Shown: positions 52,753 to 60,425 of the stretch, piece by piece
How positions within the stretch are numbered: position 1 is the stretch's first letter
How the letters are laid out: every line of letters starts with the position of its first letter
Source: Nocardia sp. BMG111209
GTDB lineage: Bacteria; Actinomycetota; Actinomycetes; Mycobacteriales; Mycobacteriaceae
NCBI RefSeq assembly: GCF_000381925.1
Contig: NZ_KB907307.1
Span: 1,550,001-1,614,000 of the forward strand
Direction of reading: 5' to 3'
DNA: 64,000 nt
Position numbers and translations under genes: made by a program
The notes under the pieces: generated by a model
What the model saw: the letters and a program-made list of their open reading frames with translations, nothing else
Databases searched by the model: none
What the model was told of the DNA's origin: nothing

Positions 52753-53073
52753 TCAGTCGGCGACGATCCGGACGGCACCCGGCGTGTACTCGCGCTGCCG
52801 GACCACCCGGTACCAGCCCTTCGGCAGCACGATCGGCGCATGCTCCTCGTGCACCAGCCGCCCGCCTTCCGGCAGATGCAGCAGCCGGACCGACGGGTCC
52901 GAACGCAGCAGCCGCCCCGGCGCGGTCAGCGCGTGCGCGTGGCCGCTGACCTCGCCCAGCGCCAGCACCATGCGGCCGCGCGCGTCTCGCGGTTCACCCG
53001 GCGCCTCGCGCAGATGCCCCGGCACCGCTTCCTCGGCCATGGGCACGATCAGGACATCTCCCTGCCGAAACAT
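52753..53073 (-). CDS. small soluble protein of unknown function, partner of DUF6745
   Basis: A 106-residue strand-rich protein (MFRQGDVLIVPMAEEAVP, then RMVLALGEVSGHAHALTAPGRL and IVLPKGWYRVVRQREYTPG). ATG 53073 has GGGAGAG upstream and was chosen over the longer frame to 53097. It contains two His and no Cys. Similar small proteins are a usual neighbour of DUF6745 genes, to my knowledge uncharacterised. It is divergent from the STM4015 gene with a 10-bp inverted repeat between. Confidence 0.75.
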   Translation of the reverse strand: MFRQGDVLIVPMAEEAVPGHLREAPGEPRDARGRMVLALGEVSGHAHALTAPGRLLRSDPSVRLLHLPEGGRLVHEEHAPIVLPKGWYRVVRQREYTPGAVRIVAD

Positions 53074-53131
53074 GTTCTCTCCCTTCCCCGCCGTCACCCG
53101 TGTGCCGGCTCGAGGACGAACCTAGCGCGGG

Positions 53132-53182
53132 GGTCCGACAGTTCGCCACAGGCATGGAACCCCGGCCCGTGGCTGTCGGACC
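53132..53182. promoter_or_regulatory. inverted repeat in the divergent promoter of the STM cluster
   Basis: GGTCCGACAG (53132-53141) and CTGTCGGACC (53173-53182) are perfect 10-bp arms around 31 bases, with an inner CCAC/GTGG pair. It lies between the DUF6745-partner start and the STM4015 start, and may be an operator pair or a cruciform or RNA hairpin controlling both sides. Confidence 0.6.
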
Positions 53183-53261
53183 GGCTTGGTAGAAACGTCC
53201 CGATACCTCGGATCGGCCGGATCGTCACCGGCACCGACCTCGCCCCCAGGGAGCCTGCGAC

Positions 53262-54197
53262 ATGACCATTTCCGAGCACATGGAGACATTCCACGGTCTG
53301 CCGATCTTCGAATTCCCGGAGCCCGGCGAATCACCGGCGTTGCCCGCACCCGAGGCGGCGGCCTGGCGGATCTCGGTGTTCTACGACGCCGACGAAACCT
53401 GGCCGCAGGCCTTCGAACGCTTCCTCGCCGCGGTCGACCCCGCCCCGGTGCGGGCTCTGGTGATCGGCAACTGGGCCGACGAACCCGGCGAGGGCTCCGA
53501 GGATGTGGTCGCCGCGCTGGTCGCGGCGAAGGACCGGCTTCCCGCGCTGCGGGCGCTGTTCCTCGGCGACATCACCTACGAGGAGAGTGAGATCTCCTGG
53601 ATCAACCAGTCGGATGTCACGCCGCTGCTGGAGGCGTTCCCGGCGCTCACCGAATTCGGTGTGCGTGGCGGCGACGGCCTGGTGTTCCCGCCGATCACCC
53701 ACTCCGCGCTGCGCTCACTGAGCGTGGAGACCGGTGGACTCGGCGGCGAGGTGGTCCGCGGTATCGGGGCCAGCGACCTGCCCGCACTCGAACGCCTGGA
53801 TCTGTGGCTGGGCACGTCCTGGTACGGCGGCACGGCCACCGTCGCCGATCTGGAGCCGTTCCTGTCCGGCACGCGGCTGCCGCACCTGACCTCGCTGGGC
53901 CTGCACAACAGCGAGATTCAGGACGAGATCGCCGTCGCGGTCGCCGGCGCGCCGGTCGTGGCCCGGCTGTCCACGCTGGACCTGTCGATGGGCACGCTCG
54001 GTGATGTGGGTGCCGAAGCCCTGCTGGCGGGTCAGCCGCTGACCCACCTGCGCACGCTCGACCTGCACCATCACTTCATGACGTCGGCGATGGCCGATCG
54101 GGTGGTCGCGGCGCTGCAACCGGCCGGTGTCACCGTCGACGTCTCGGAGCCGGAGACCGCCGACGCCGAGAACCGCTACACCGCCGTCGCGGAATGA
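53262..54197 (+). CDS. STM4015 family leucine-rich-repeat-like protein
   Basis: A 311-residue protein of the STM4015 family. From about residue 90 it shows irregular leucine-rich repeats (LPALRALFLGDITYE, LRSLSVETGGLGGEV, LPALERLDLWLG, LPHLTSLGLHNSEI, LTHLRTLDLHHHFMT). The N-terminus (HMETFHGLPIFEFPE) is family-typical. LRR folds bind partners, so it may recognise a substrate protein of the pathway. GGGAG precedes ATG 53262. It is the first gene of the STM4015-4011 operon and overlaps STM4014 by ATGA. Confidence 0.85.
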   Translation: MTISEHMETFHGLPIFEFPEPGESPALPAPEAAAWRISVFYDADETWPQAFERFLAAVDPAPVRALVIGNWADEPGEGSEDVVAALVAAKDRLPALRALFLGDITYEESEISWINQSDVTPLLEAFPALTEFGVRGGDGLVFPPITHSALRSLSVETGGLGGEVVRGIGASDLPALERLDLWLGTSWYGGTATVADLEPFLSGTRLPHLTSLGLHNSEIQDEIAVAVAGAPVVARLSTLDLSMGTLGDVGAEALLAGQPLTHLRTLDLHHHFMTSAMADRVVAALQPAGVTVDVSEPETADAENRYTAVAE

Positions 54198-55375
54198 CCA
54201 TGTCGGATTCGGCGGAGGTCGACCGCGGCGCCACTACGGCCGGGCCGCAAGGGAACTCGGCACTGCGCCTCGCGCTGATCGGTAATCCGGAGAACCGGCG
54301 GGTCACCCTGTTCCAGGATGCACTGAGCCGGGCGGGCCGCCCGCCGGCCCGGGTGGTCGCCTGGCACGAAATACTGTCCGGCCGTGCCGAATTCCGCCCG
54401 GGAGAGCTGGTACGGCTCGACTCACCGGGCGAGAATCCGGCGGTGGACGCGGCGCTGCGCGGTGTCGCGGATCCGGTCCGCGCGGAAGGCACCGCGCTGT
54501 GGTACGAGCGATTCCTTGCCGCCGCTCGATTCGCCGCCGACCGCGTAAATGATTGCGGCGCACGCCTGCTCGACGATCCGGACGAGCTCGCCGTGCTCTT
54601 CGACAAACGCCGTTGTCATGCCATGTTGTCCGATGCCGGTGTGCCGGTACCGTTCTCGCCGACCTCCGGGGTGGCCGCGCCGGTGCGCGGCTGGGCCGAT
54701 GTCCGGCAGTTGATGGCCGCCGCGGGGATGCGCCGGGTATTCGTCAAGCTCGCGCACGGCTCGTCCGCGTCCGGCGTGCTGGCGGTGGAGACCGCGAGCG
54801 GTGGCCGGGTGCAGGCGACCACCTCGGTGGAACGCGACGAGCGAGGCCGGTTGTTCAATTCGCTACGGGTGCGCCGGTATACGACCGAGGCCGAGGTCGC
54901 CGCGATCGTCGACGCGCTGGCCCCGGACAACCTGCACGTGGAACGCTGGCTGCCCAAGGCGTCGCTGCACGGGCGCAGCGCCGATCTGCGGATCGTCGTG
55001 GTCGGCGGCCGCGCGACCCACGCGGTGGTGCGGACCGGCCGATCACCGATGACGAATCTGCACCTCGGCGGCGCACGCGGCGACCTGGCCGCGGCGCGCC
55101 TGGCGATCGAGAGCGCCGGCGCCCGCTGGTCCGAGGTGCTCACACTGTGCGAGCGCGCAGCGGCGTGCTTCCCCGGATTCTCGCGGGTGGGTGTCGACCT
55201 GCTTCCCGTCATCGGCTGGCGGCGGTTCGCGATCGGCGAGGTCAACGCCTTCGGCGATCTGCTGCCGGGCCTGAACGGACTGCCCGGCACCGGCGCCGAA
55301 CACGGCGACGCCTACGACGCGCAGGTCGCGGCGATCGTCCGCCGCTCCGGAAACGAGCGCTCACATGCCGCCTGA
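54194..55375 (+). CDS. STM4014 family ATP-grasp-like protein
   Basis: A 393-residue protein of the STM4014 family. An N-terminal domain (LRLALIGNPENRRVTLFQDAL) precedes an ATP-grasp-like part: MRRVFVKLAHGSSASGVLAVE, HVERWLPKASLHGRSADLRIVVV, and GVDLLPVIGWRRFAIGEVNAFGDLLPG, the last with the metal-binding Glu/Asn of ATP-grasp enzymes. Such enzymes form C-N bonds by acyl-phosphate activation. Substrate unknown. ATG 54194 overlaps the STM4015 stop; its own end overlaps the longest STM4013 frame by 11 bases. Confidence 0.85.
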   Translation: MTMSDSAEVDRGATTAGPQGNSALRLALIGNPENRRVTLFQDALSRAGRPPARVVAWHEILSGRAEFRPGELVRLDSPGENPAVDAALRGVADPVRAEGTALWYERFLAAARFAADRVNDCGARLLDDPDELAVLFDKRRCHAMLSDAGVPVPFSPTSGVAAPVRGWADVRQLMAAAGMRRVFVKLAHGSSASGVLAVETASGGRVQATTSVERDERGRLFNSLRVRRYTTEAEVAAIVDALAPDNLHVERWLPKASLHGRSADLRIVVVGGRATHAVVRTGRSPMTNLHLGGARGDLAAARLAIESAGARWSEVLTLCERAAACFPGFSRVGVDLLPVIGWRRFAIGEVNAFGDLLPGLNGLPGTGAEHGDAYDAQVAAIVRRSGNERSHAA

Positions 55376-56333
55376 GTATTCGGCACCGGATCCCGGCCGA
55401 CGCATAGATCCTGCTGCGCAACAGGATTCGGCCGATCACCCGGACCTCAGCAGGCAACCGGACATGAACGACGTGCCGGACCCCAGCGGGCAGCCGGACA
55501 TGAACGACGTGATCGGCCGCGACGACCTGCTGTTCGTCACCCTCGACACGCTGCGGTACGACGTGGCCACGGAACTCGCCGCGGCCGGCCGACTACCCAC
55601 CCTGAGCCGAAACCTGCCCGATGGCAGATGGGAAAAGCGCCACGCCCCGGGCAATTTCACCTACGCCTCGCATCACGCCATGTTCCAGGGGTTCCTGCCC
55701 ACCCCCGCCACACCCGGCCCGCATCCGCGGCTGTTCGCGGCGCGATTCGCGGGCAGTGAGACCACGGTGGGCCGCACCTTCGTCTACGACGCTCCCGACC
55801 TGGTCGCCGCGCTGGCCGCCGCCGGGTATCACACCGCCTGCATCGGCGGCGTGGGCTTCTTCAACAAGCAGAGCGAGGTCGGCTCGGTGTTGCCGGGCCT
55901 GTTCCGGGACAGTCACTGGGAGCCGGCGTTCTCGGTCGCATCTCCCGGTTCGTTCGACGCTCAGATCGACTGTGCCGAGCGCATCGTGGCCGCGTTGCCC
56001 GCGCAACGCCGACTGTTCTTGTTCGTGAACGTGTCCGCGCTGCACCAGCCCAACTGGTTCCACCTGCCCGGCGCCACCGCGGCCACCGGCGATACCCGCG
56101 AAACCCATGCCGCCGCACTGATTCACATCGACGACCGGATCGGCCGGCTGTTCGCCGCCGCGAGCAGCCGGCGCCGCTGCTTCGCCATCGTGTGCTCGGA
56201 CCACGGCACCGCCTACGGCGACGACGGGTTCACCGGTCACCGGCTCGGCCACGAATCGGTGTGGACGGTGCCCTATGCCCACTTCTTCCTCGAACCGGCC
56301 GCGCCCGCGCGGCCGCAACCCGGAGCGGTATGA
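55365..56333 (+). CDS. STM4013/SEN3800 family hydrolase (alkaline-phosphatase superfamily)
   Basis: A member of the alkaline phosphatase/sulfatase superfamily. The metal motif DLLFVTLDTLRYDVA stands near residues 53-66, GNFTYASHHAMFQGFLP holds the likely nucleophile Thr/Ser, and FAIVCSDHGTAYGDDGFTGHRLGHESVW holds the second metal site. The frame from ATG 55365 gives 322 residues with a Pro/Asp-rich N-terminus containing a duplicated 12-residue unit; ATG 55500 (MNDVIGRDDL) gives 277 and fits the core domain. The stop overlaps STM4012 by ATGA. Substrate unknown, probably a phosphate or sulfate ester. Confidence 0.85.
   Translation: MPPEYSAPDPGRRIDPAAQQDSADHPDLSRQPDMNDVPDPSGQPDMNDVIGRDDLLFVTLDTLRYDVATELAAAGRLPTLSRNLPDGRWEKRHAPGNFTYASHHAMFQGFLPTPATPGPHPRLFAARFAGSETTVGRTFVYDAPDLVAALAAAGYHTACIGGVGFFNKQSEVGSVLPGLFRDSHWEPAFSVASPGSFDAQIDCAERIVAALPAQRRLFLFVNVSALHQPNWFHLPGATAATGDTRETHAAALIHIDDRIGRLFAAASSRRRCFAIVCSDHGTAYGDDGFTGHRLGHESVWTVPYAHFFLEPAAPARPQPGAV
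55440..55511 (+). repeat. 36-bp tandem duplication at the STM4013 N-terminus
   Basis: Two adjacent 36-base units (55440-55475 and 55476-55511) differ at few positions and encode PDLSRQPDMNDV and PDPSGQPDMNDV. Each ends in a potential ATG start, so the duplication adds a second start codon in frame. Confidence 0.85.
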
Positions 56334-57709
56334 GAACCGTTGACGCACAGCCATACCGGAGTAACCCGAACGGATTGCACATGACCACGATCCTCCGCAC
56401 CCGCCCCTACCAGGGATACGTGTACGGCTATCCGCACAAGACGGCCTACCGGCCGCTCACCGACCGGCCGTCGCTGCGCGACCTCTGGGCGGGCGAACCG
56501 ACGGATGCGCTCTCGCTCTACGCGCACATACCGTTCTGCGAATATCGTTGCGGCTTCTGCAATCTGTTCACCCGGGTCGGCGCGCCGGACGGTCTGGTGG
56601 AGCGCTATCTGGATGCCCTCGACCGCCAGGCCATCGCGGCGCGCGCGGCCCTCGGCGACCACGGTCCGGTGCGTTTCGCGACGGCGGCCTTCGGCGGCGG
56701 CACCCCCACCTTCCTCACCGCCGCCGAACTGGATCGGTTGTGCGACATCGCCGAACGCCGGATGGGCGCGGATCTGCGATCGATCCCGCTGTCGGTGGAG
56801 ACCTCGCCGGCCACCGCGACCGCGGACCGTCTCGCCGTGCTCGCCGATCGCGGCGCGACCCGGATCAGCATCGGCGTGCAGAGTTTCCTCGACGCCGAGG
56901 CGCGCGCGGCGGTGCGACCGCAACGGCGCGCGGAGGTCGAGGCGGCCCTCGACCGGATCCGCGCCGCACGCATCCCGGTCCTCAACATCGACCTGATCTA
57001 CGGCATCACCGGCCAGACCGAGCGGACCTGGCGCACCTCACTGGACGCCGCCCTGGCCTGGCAACCGGAGGAGCTCTACCTGTACCCGCTGTACGTGCGG
57101 CCCCTGACCGGGCTGAGCCGCCACGACACCGAGGCCGACTGGGACGAACAGCGCCTGCGCCTGTATGCCGCCGGCCGTGACCATCTGCTCGCGCACGGCT
57201 ACCGGCAGCTCTCGATGCGCATGTTCCGGCGCGCGGACGCCCCGGACGCCGGCCCCGGTGACCATCGCTGCCAGACCGACGGCATGGTCGGACTGGGCTG
57301 CGGCGCGCGTTCCTACACCGGCCGCCTGCACTATTCGTTCGACTACGCGGTGGCCCCGCGCGAGGTCCGCGGCATCATCGACAGTTACACGCACGCAACG
57401 GATTTCACCGAAGCGACCGTCGGCTACCGAATCACCGCCGACGATGCGCGCCGCCGCTACCTGCTGCAATCCCTGCTCCAAGCCGAGGGGATGGACGTCG
57501 CGGCCTACCGGGCACGGTTCGGCGCGGCACCGCACGAGCACTTCCCTGCCGAACTGGCCGAATTCGAGGCGGCCGGCTGGCTCGATCCCGCAGCGGGTCC
57601 GGACCTGCTGAAGCTGAGCCCCACCGGTCTCGCCCACTCCGACGCACTGGGCCCGCGCCTGTTCTCACCCGCGGTGCGCGCGGCGATGACCGCCTACGAA
57701 CCGAGGTGA
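56330..57709 (+). CDS. STM4012 family radical SAM protein
   Basis: A 459-residue radical SAM enzyme of the HemN/HemW-like group. The cluster motif is PFCEYRCGFCNLF (C70, C74, C77), followed by FGGGTPTFL, a SAM-binding glycine motif, RISIGVQSFLD and a C-terminal HemN-like domain (GYRITADDARRRYLLQSLLQAEG, then EFEAAGWL and LKLSPTGLAHSD). STM4012 is not the heme enzyme itself; its substrate is not known. ATG 56330 overlaps the STM4013 stop; ATG 56381 is an alternative. The end is three bases from STM4011. Confidence 0.9.
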   Translation: MRTVDAQPYRSNPNGLHMTTILRTRPYQGYVYGYPHKTAYRPLTDRPSLRDLWAGEPTDALSLYAHIPFCEYRCGFCNLFTRVGAPDGLVERYLDALDRQAIAARAALGDHGPVRFATAAFGGGTPTFLTAAELDRLCDIAERRMGADLRSIPLSVETSPATATADRLAVLADRGATRISIGVQSFLDAEARAAVRPQRRAEVEAALDRIRAARIPVLNIDLIYGITGQTERTWRTSLDAALAWQPEELYLYPLYVRPLTGLSRHDTEADWDEQRLRLYAAGRDHLLAHGYRQLSMRMFRRADAPDAGPGDHRCQTDGMVGLGCGARSYTGRLHYSFDYAVAPREVRGIIDSYTHATDFTEATVGYRITADDARRRYLLQSLLQAEGMDVAAYRARFGAAPHEHFPAELAEFEAAGWLDPAAGPDLLKLSPTGLAHSDALGPRLFSPAVRAAMTAYEPR

Positions 57710-57712
57710 CCC

Positions 57713-58624
57713 GTGGACCTCACGATCCTGTACCGCGGCCCGCTGGCCTCCTGCGATTACGACTGTCCCTATTGCCCTTTCGCCAAACGCCGCGACAGTC
57801 GCGAGCAACTGCGCGCCGACCGCGCCGCACTGGACCGCTTCGCCGACTGGGCCTCGGCCCAGCACGACGACCGGCTGTCACTGTTGTTCACCCCGTGGGG
57901 CGAGGGCCTGGTCCGGTCCTGGTACCGGCAGACCCTGGTCCGCCTGTCGCATCTGCCGCACATCCGGCGCGTCGCGATCCAGACCAACCTGAGCGGCCGC
58001 ACCGGCTGGCTGGCGGAGGCCGACCGCGACACGCTGGCGCTGTGGTGCACGTACCACCCCGGCCAGACCCCCTACGAGCGCTTCGCCGGAAAGTGCGCCG
58101 ACCTGGCCCGCCGCGGCATCCGCTTCAGCGTCGGCGTGGTGGGCCTGCCCGAACACCTGGACTCCGCCCGGCGCCTGCGCGCCGACCTGCCCGAGCACGT
58201 GTACCTCTGGGTGAATGCCCCCGAAGGACAACAGCTTTCGGACGCCGACGCTGCCGCGTGGACGGAACTCGATCCCCTCTTCGAATACAGCCTTCACCCG
58301 CACCGATCGGCCGGACTACCTTGCCGCACCGGCGAATCGGTGATCTCGGTCGACGGCGAGGGCACCGTCCGGCGGTGCCACTTCGTCCGCGCGGAACTCG
58401 GCAATCTCTACGACGGCTCGTACCGCGCGAACCTCCGCCCGCGTCCCTGCCCGGCCCAACTGTGCGACTGCCACATCGGCTACGTGCACCTGGAGACGCT
58501 GCCGCTGTACGACGTGTTCGCCGGCGGCGTACTCGAACGCATCCCGCAGCACTGGCCGGACACAACCGGACCCGTCCAGGCTGGACACCACAACTCCACA
58601 GCGGCACTGAGGATCTCTCGGTGA
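57713..58624 (+). CDS. STM4011 family radical SAM protein
   Basis: A 303-residue radical SAM enzyme. The cluster motif is SCDYDCPYCPFAK (C14, C18, C21), and the TIM-barrel part includes FTPWGEGLVRSW and IQTNLSG. Near the C-terminus extra cysteines occur (LPCRTGESVISVDGEGTVRRCHF and CPAQLCDCHIG), the pattern of an auxiliary iron-sulfur site as in SPASM-type peptide-modifying enzymes. GTG 57713 lies three bases after STM4012. It is the last gene of the operon. Substrate unknown. Confidence 0.9.
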   Translation: MDLTILYRGPLASCDYDCPYCPFAKRRDSREQLRADRAALDRFADWASAQHDDRLSLLFTPWGEGLVRSWYRQTLVRLSHLPHIRRVAIQTNLSGRTGWLAEADRDTLALWCTYHPGQTPYERFAGKCADLARRGIRFSVGVVGLPEHLDSARRLRADLPEHVYLWVNAPEGQQLSDADAAAWTELDPLFEYSLHPHRSAGLPCRTGESVISVDGEGTVRRCHFVRAELGNLYDGSYRANLRPRPCPAQLCDCHIGYVHLETLPLYDVFAGGVLERIPQHWPDTTGPVQAGHHNSTAALRISR

Positions 58625-58808
58625 CCGGCACCCGTCTCCCGGTTGCGTCCTTCCGCGACATCGTGCGATGAGCGAGACGAACGCCTGACTGGCGCAGCGT
58701 GTTTGGCGCGCACACGTCGACGGACTGGCCTCGAGGCACGCGAACAGGGATCGGGCCCCGCGACAGCGGTCCGGGAAACGGCGAGAATCGCCGGGCCCTC
58801 GGCGCGCG

Positions 58809-59477
58809 TCACGACGCCGGCGGCACTCCGAACAGCGGCAAACACTCCTCCAACCCCGCCACCTTCACCGGAATGCTGCGATGGGCTTCCCATCGAACAC
58901 GGGTCAGCCGCAGTCGTCGCATCACCGCAGGTTTGCCGCGCACCGCGTGCATCGCGAGCCCGTCGTGCTCGTACCCGAGCTTGCGGGAAACCCCCTGCGA
59001 ACCCAGGTTGTCCTCGAACGCAGCCGATACCGCCGAGCCGGCCCCGAGCCGTGCGAAGGCCAATTCCAGCACCGCCGCCCGCATTTCCGTCCCGATACCT
59101 CGGCCGTGGTGGGCCGAACCGAGCCAGGATCCGGTGTGTACCTCCGAGCAGATCGAGAAGTCCTTCGCGCTGATCGCCTGGCTGCCGACGACCTCCCCGT
59201 CCCGGAGCACGACGAAGTTGAGTGTCCACTCGTCGACCCGCCAGTCGGCCCAGCACCGCCAATGCCACCGCAGCACCCGGCGCGCACGCTCCTCCGGCTC
59301 CGCATCCGTCCACGGCACGGCGAACGGCTGCACCGCCGGATCGTGCACACCCGCAGCGGCCAGCCTGGCCAGCACACCCAATTCCGCCGAATCAGGGATC
59401 CGCAGTTCCAGGCGCGGTGTCCGCACCCGCAATCCGGCCAGCGGCCAGTACGCCATCAAGCTCATGCCCGCCATCAT
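58809..59477 (-). CDS. GNAT family N-acetyltransferase
   Basis: A 222-residue acetyltransferase of the RimJ/RimL-like type: LRVRTPRLELRIPDSAELGVLARLA, FVVLRDGEVVGSQAI, the acetyl-CoA loop GSWLGSAHHGRGIGTEMRAAVLELAF, and DNLGSQGVSRKLGYEHDG. It probably acetylates a protein N-terminus or a small amine. ATG 59477 is used; ATGs at 59474 and 59465 are also in frame. It is convergent to STM4011, with 184 bases between, and is probably unrelated to that operon. Confidence 0.9.
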   Translation of the reverse strand: MMAGMSLMAYWPLAGLRVRTPRLELRIPDSAELGVLARLAAAGVHDPAVQPFAVPWTDAEPEERARRVLRWHWRCWADWRVDEWTLNFVVLRDGEVVGSQAISAKDFSICSEVHTGSWLGSAHHGRGIGTEMRAAVLELAFARLGAGSAVSAAFEDNLGSQGVSRKLGYEHDGLAMHAVRGKPAVMRRLRLTRVRWEAHRSIPVKVAGLEECLPLFGVPPAS

Positions 59478-59704
59478 CGCGGGATCGCAAGCAGCAGGCC
59501 ACGTTACGGGACGCTCCTGTCGAATCTCTGTGCGGCGCTACCAATACCAGTACGCGCTGCTGTCCGCAAGCGGCTTCACCGGACATCCTCAGGAATACGC
59601 TTCGGCACGACAGCACGCTCAGCAGCTTGATCGACCCGGTCCGATAGCGATTTCGTCTACGACCGCCGGCGGATCGAGGCGGGTATCAGCCCGGCCACGA
59701 GTAC

Positions 59705-60268
59705 TCAGCGCTTGGTTTCATACCTGGTCAGGAGCACGCCGTCGGGAAACGTCCGGGTCTCCACCAGGTTCAGGTTCACCCAATTGTCCAGGGTCGTGAA
59801 GAACGGCGTGCCGCCTCCGACCAGGACGGGGTGGGTGACGATCGCGTACTCGTCGATCAGCCCGGCGCGCATGGCCGCTGCGGCGAGTGTGGCGCCGCCG
59901 ATATCCATGGGGCCGCCGTCCTCGGCCGCGAGCCGGGCGATTTCGGTGACCGCGTCGCCGGTGACCAGGCGGGTGTTCCAGTCGACCGTGCTGATCGTGG
60001 AGGAGAACACCACCTTCGGCATGTCACGCCAGCGATGCGCGAACTCGATCTGCGCCGGTGTCACGCCGGGCTGCTGGTCGGCGGTCGGCCAGTGGGAACT
60101 CATCGCGTCCCACAATTTGCGCCCGTACAGCGCCAGGCCCGTCGCTGCCACCCGGTCGGACCACCACTGGAACAACTCGTCGCTCGGCACACTCCAGCCG
60201 AGGTCGTCGCCGGGCGCGGCGATGTAGCCGTCCAGGCTCAGGTTCATGCCGAAGGTCAGTTTCCGCAC
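59705..60268 (-). CDS. dihydrofolate reductase family protein
   Basis: A 187-residue protein of the RibD C-terminal/DHFR superfamily. The N-terminus RKLTFGMNLSLDGYIAAPGDDLGWSVPSDELFQWW and later LALYGRKLWDAM and GGATLAAAAMRAGLIDEYAIVTHPVLVGGGTPFF are its hallmarks. These enzymes reduce an NADPH-dependent substrate that is usually not dihydrofolate itself. GTG 60268 is chosen because the family starts here; the longer frame to 60496 includes non-coding sequence. No operon partner. Confidence 0.9.
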   Translation of the reverse strand: MRKLTFGMNLSLDGYIAAPGDDLGWSVPSDELFQWWSDRVAATGLALYGRKLWDAMSSHWPTADQQPGVTPAQIEFAHRWRDMPKVVFSSTISTVDWNTRLVTGDAVTEIARLAAEDGGPMDIGGATLAAAAMRAGLIDEYAIVTHPVLVGGGTPFFTTLDNWVNLNLVETRTFPDGVLLTRYETKR

Positions 60269-60425
60269 AGCGTCACACTCCCGTGAGTCGGTATTCGATG
60301 TACCGGACCGGTACGACGCGAGAAAGTCATCGGTCAGGTCAGCGCCGACAAGTATTGCGCTGGGCACCGACAGCCGGGGTTCGCTCGTCGACGAGAGTGT
60401 CGGGATCGCGCAGCGGCAGGAGGGG

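Noticed and set aside
51528..52841. 437-codon minus-strand frame over the DUF6745 gene
   Set aside because: Out of frame with DUF6745 and Arg/Pro-rich; only its last 17 codons, with their own ribosome site, may be used.
59478..59704. Possible gene fragment (YQYQYALLSASGFTGHPQEYA)
   Set aside because: Short, no start or ribosome site, and no family that I recognise; nothing supports it as a gene.
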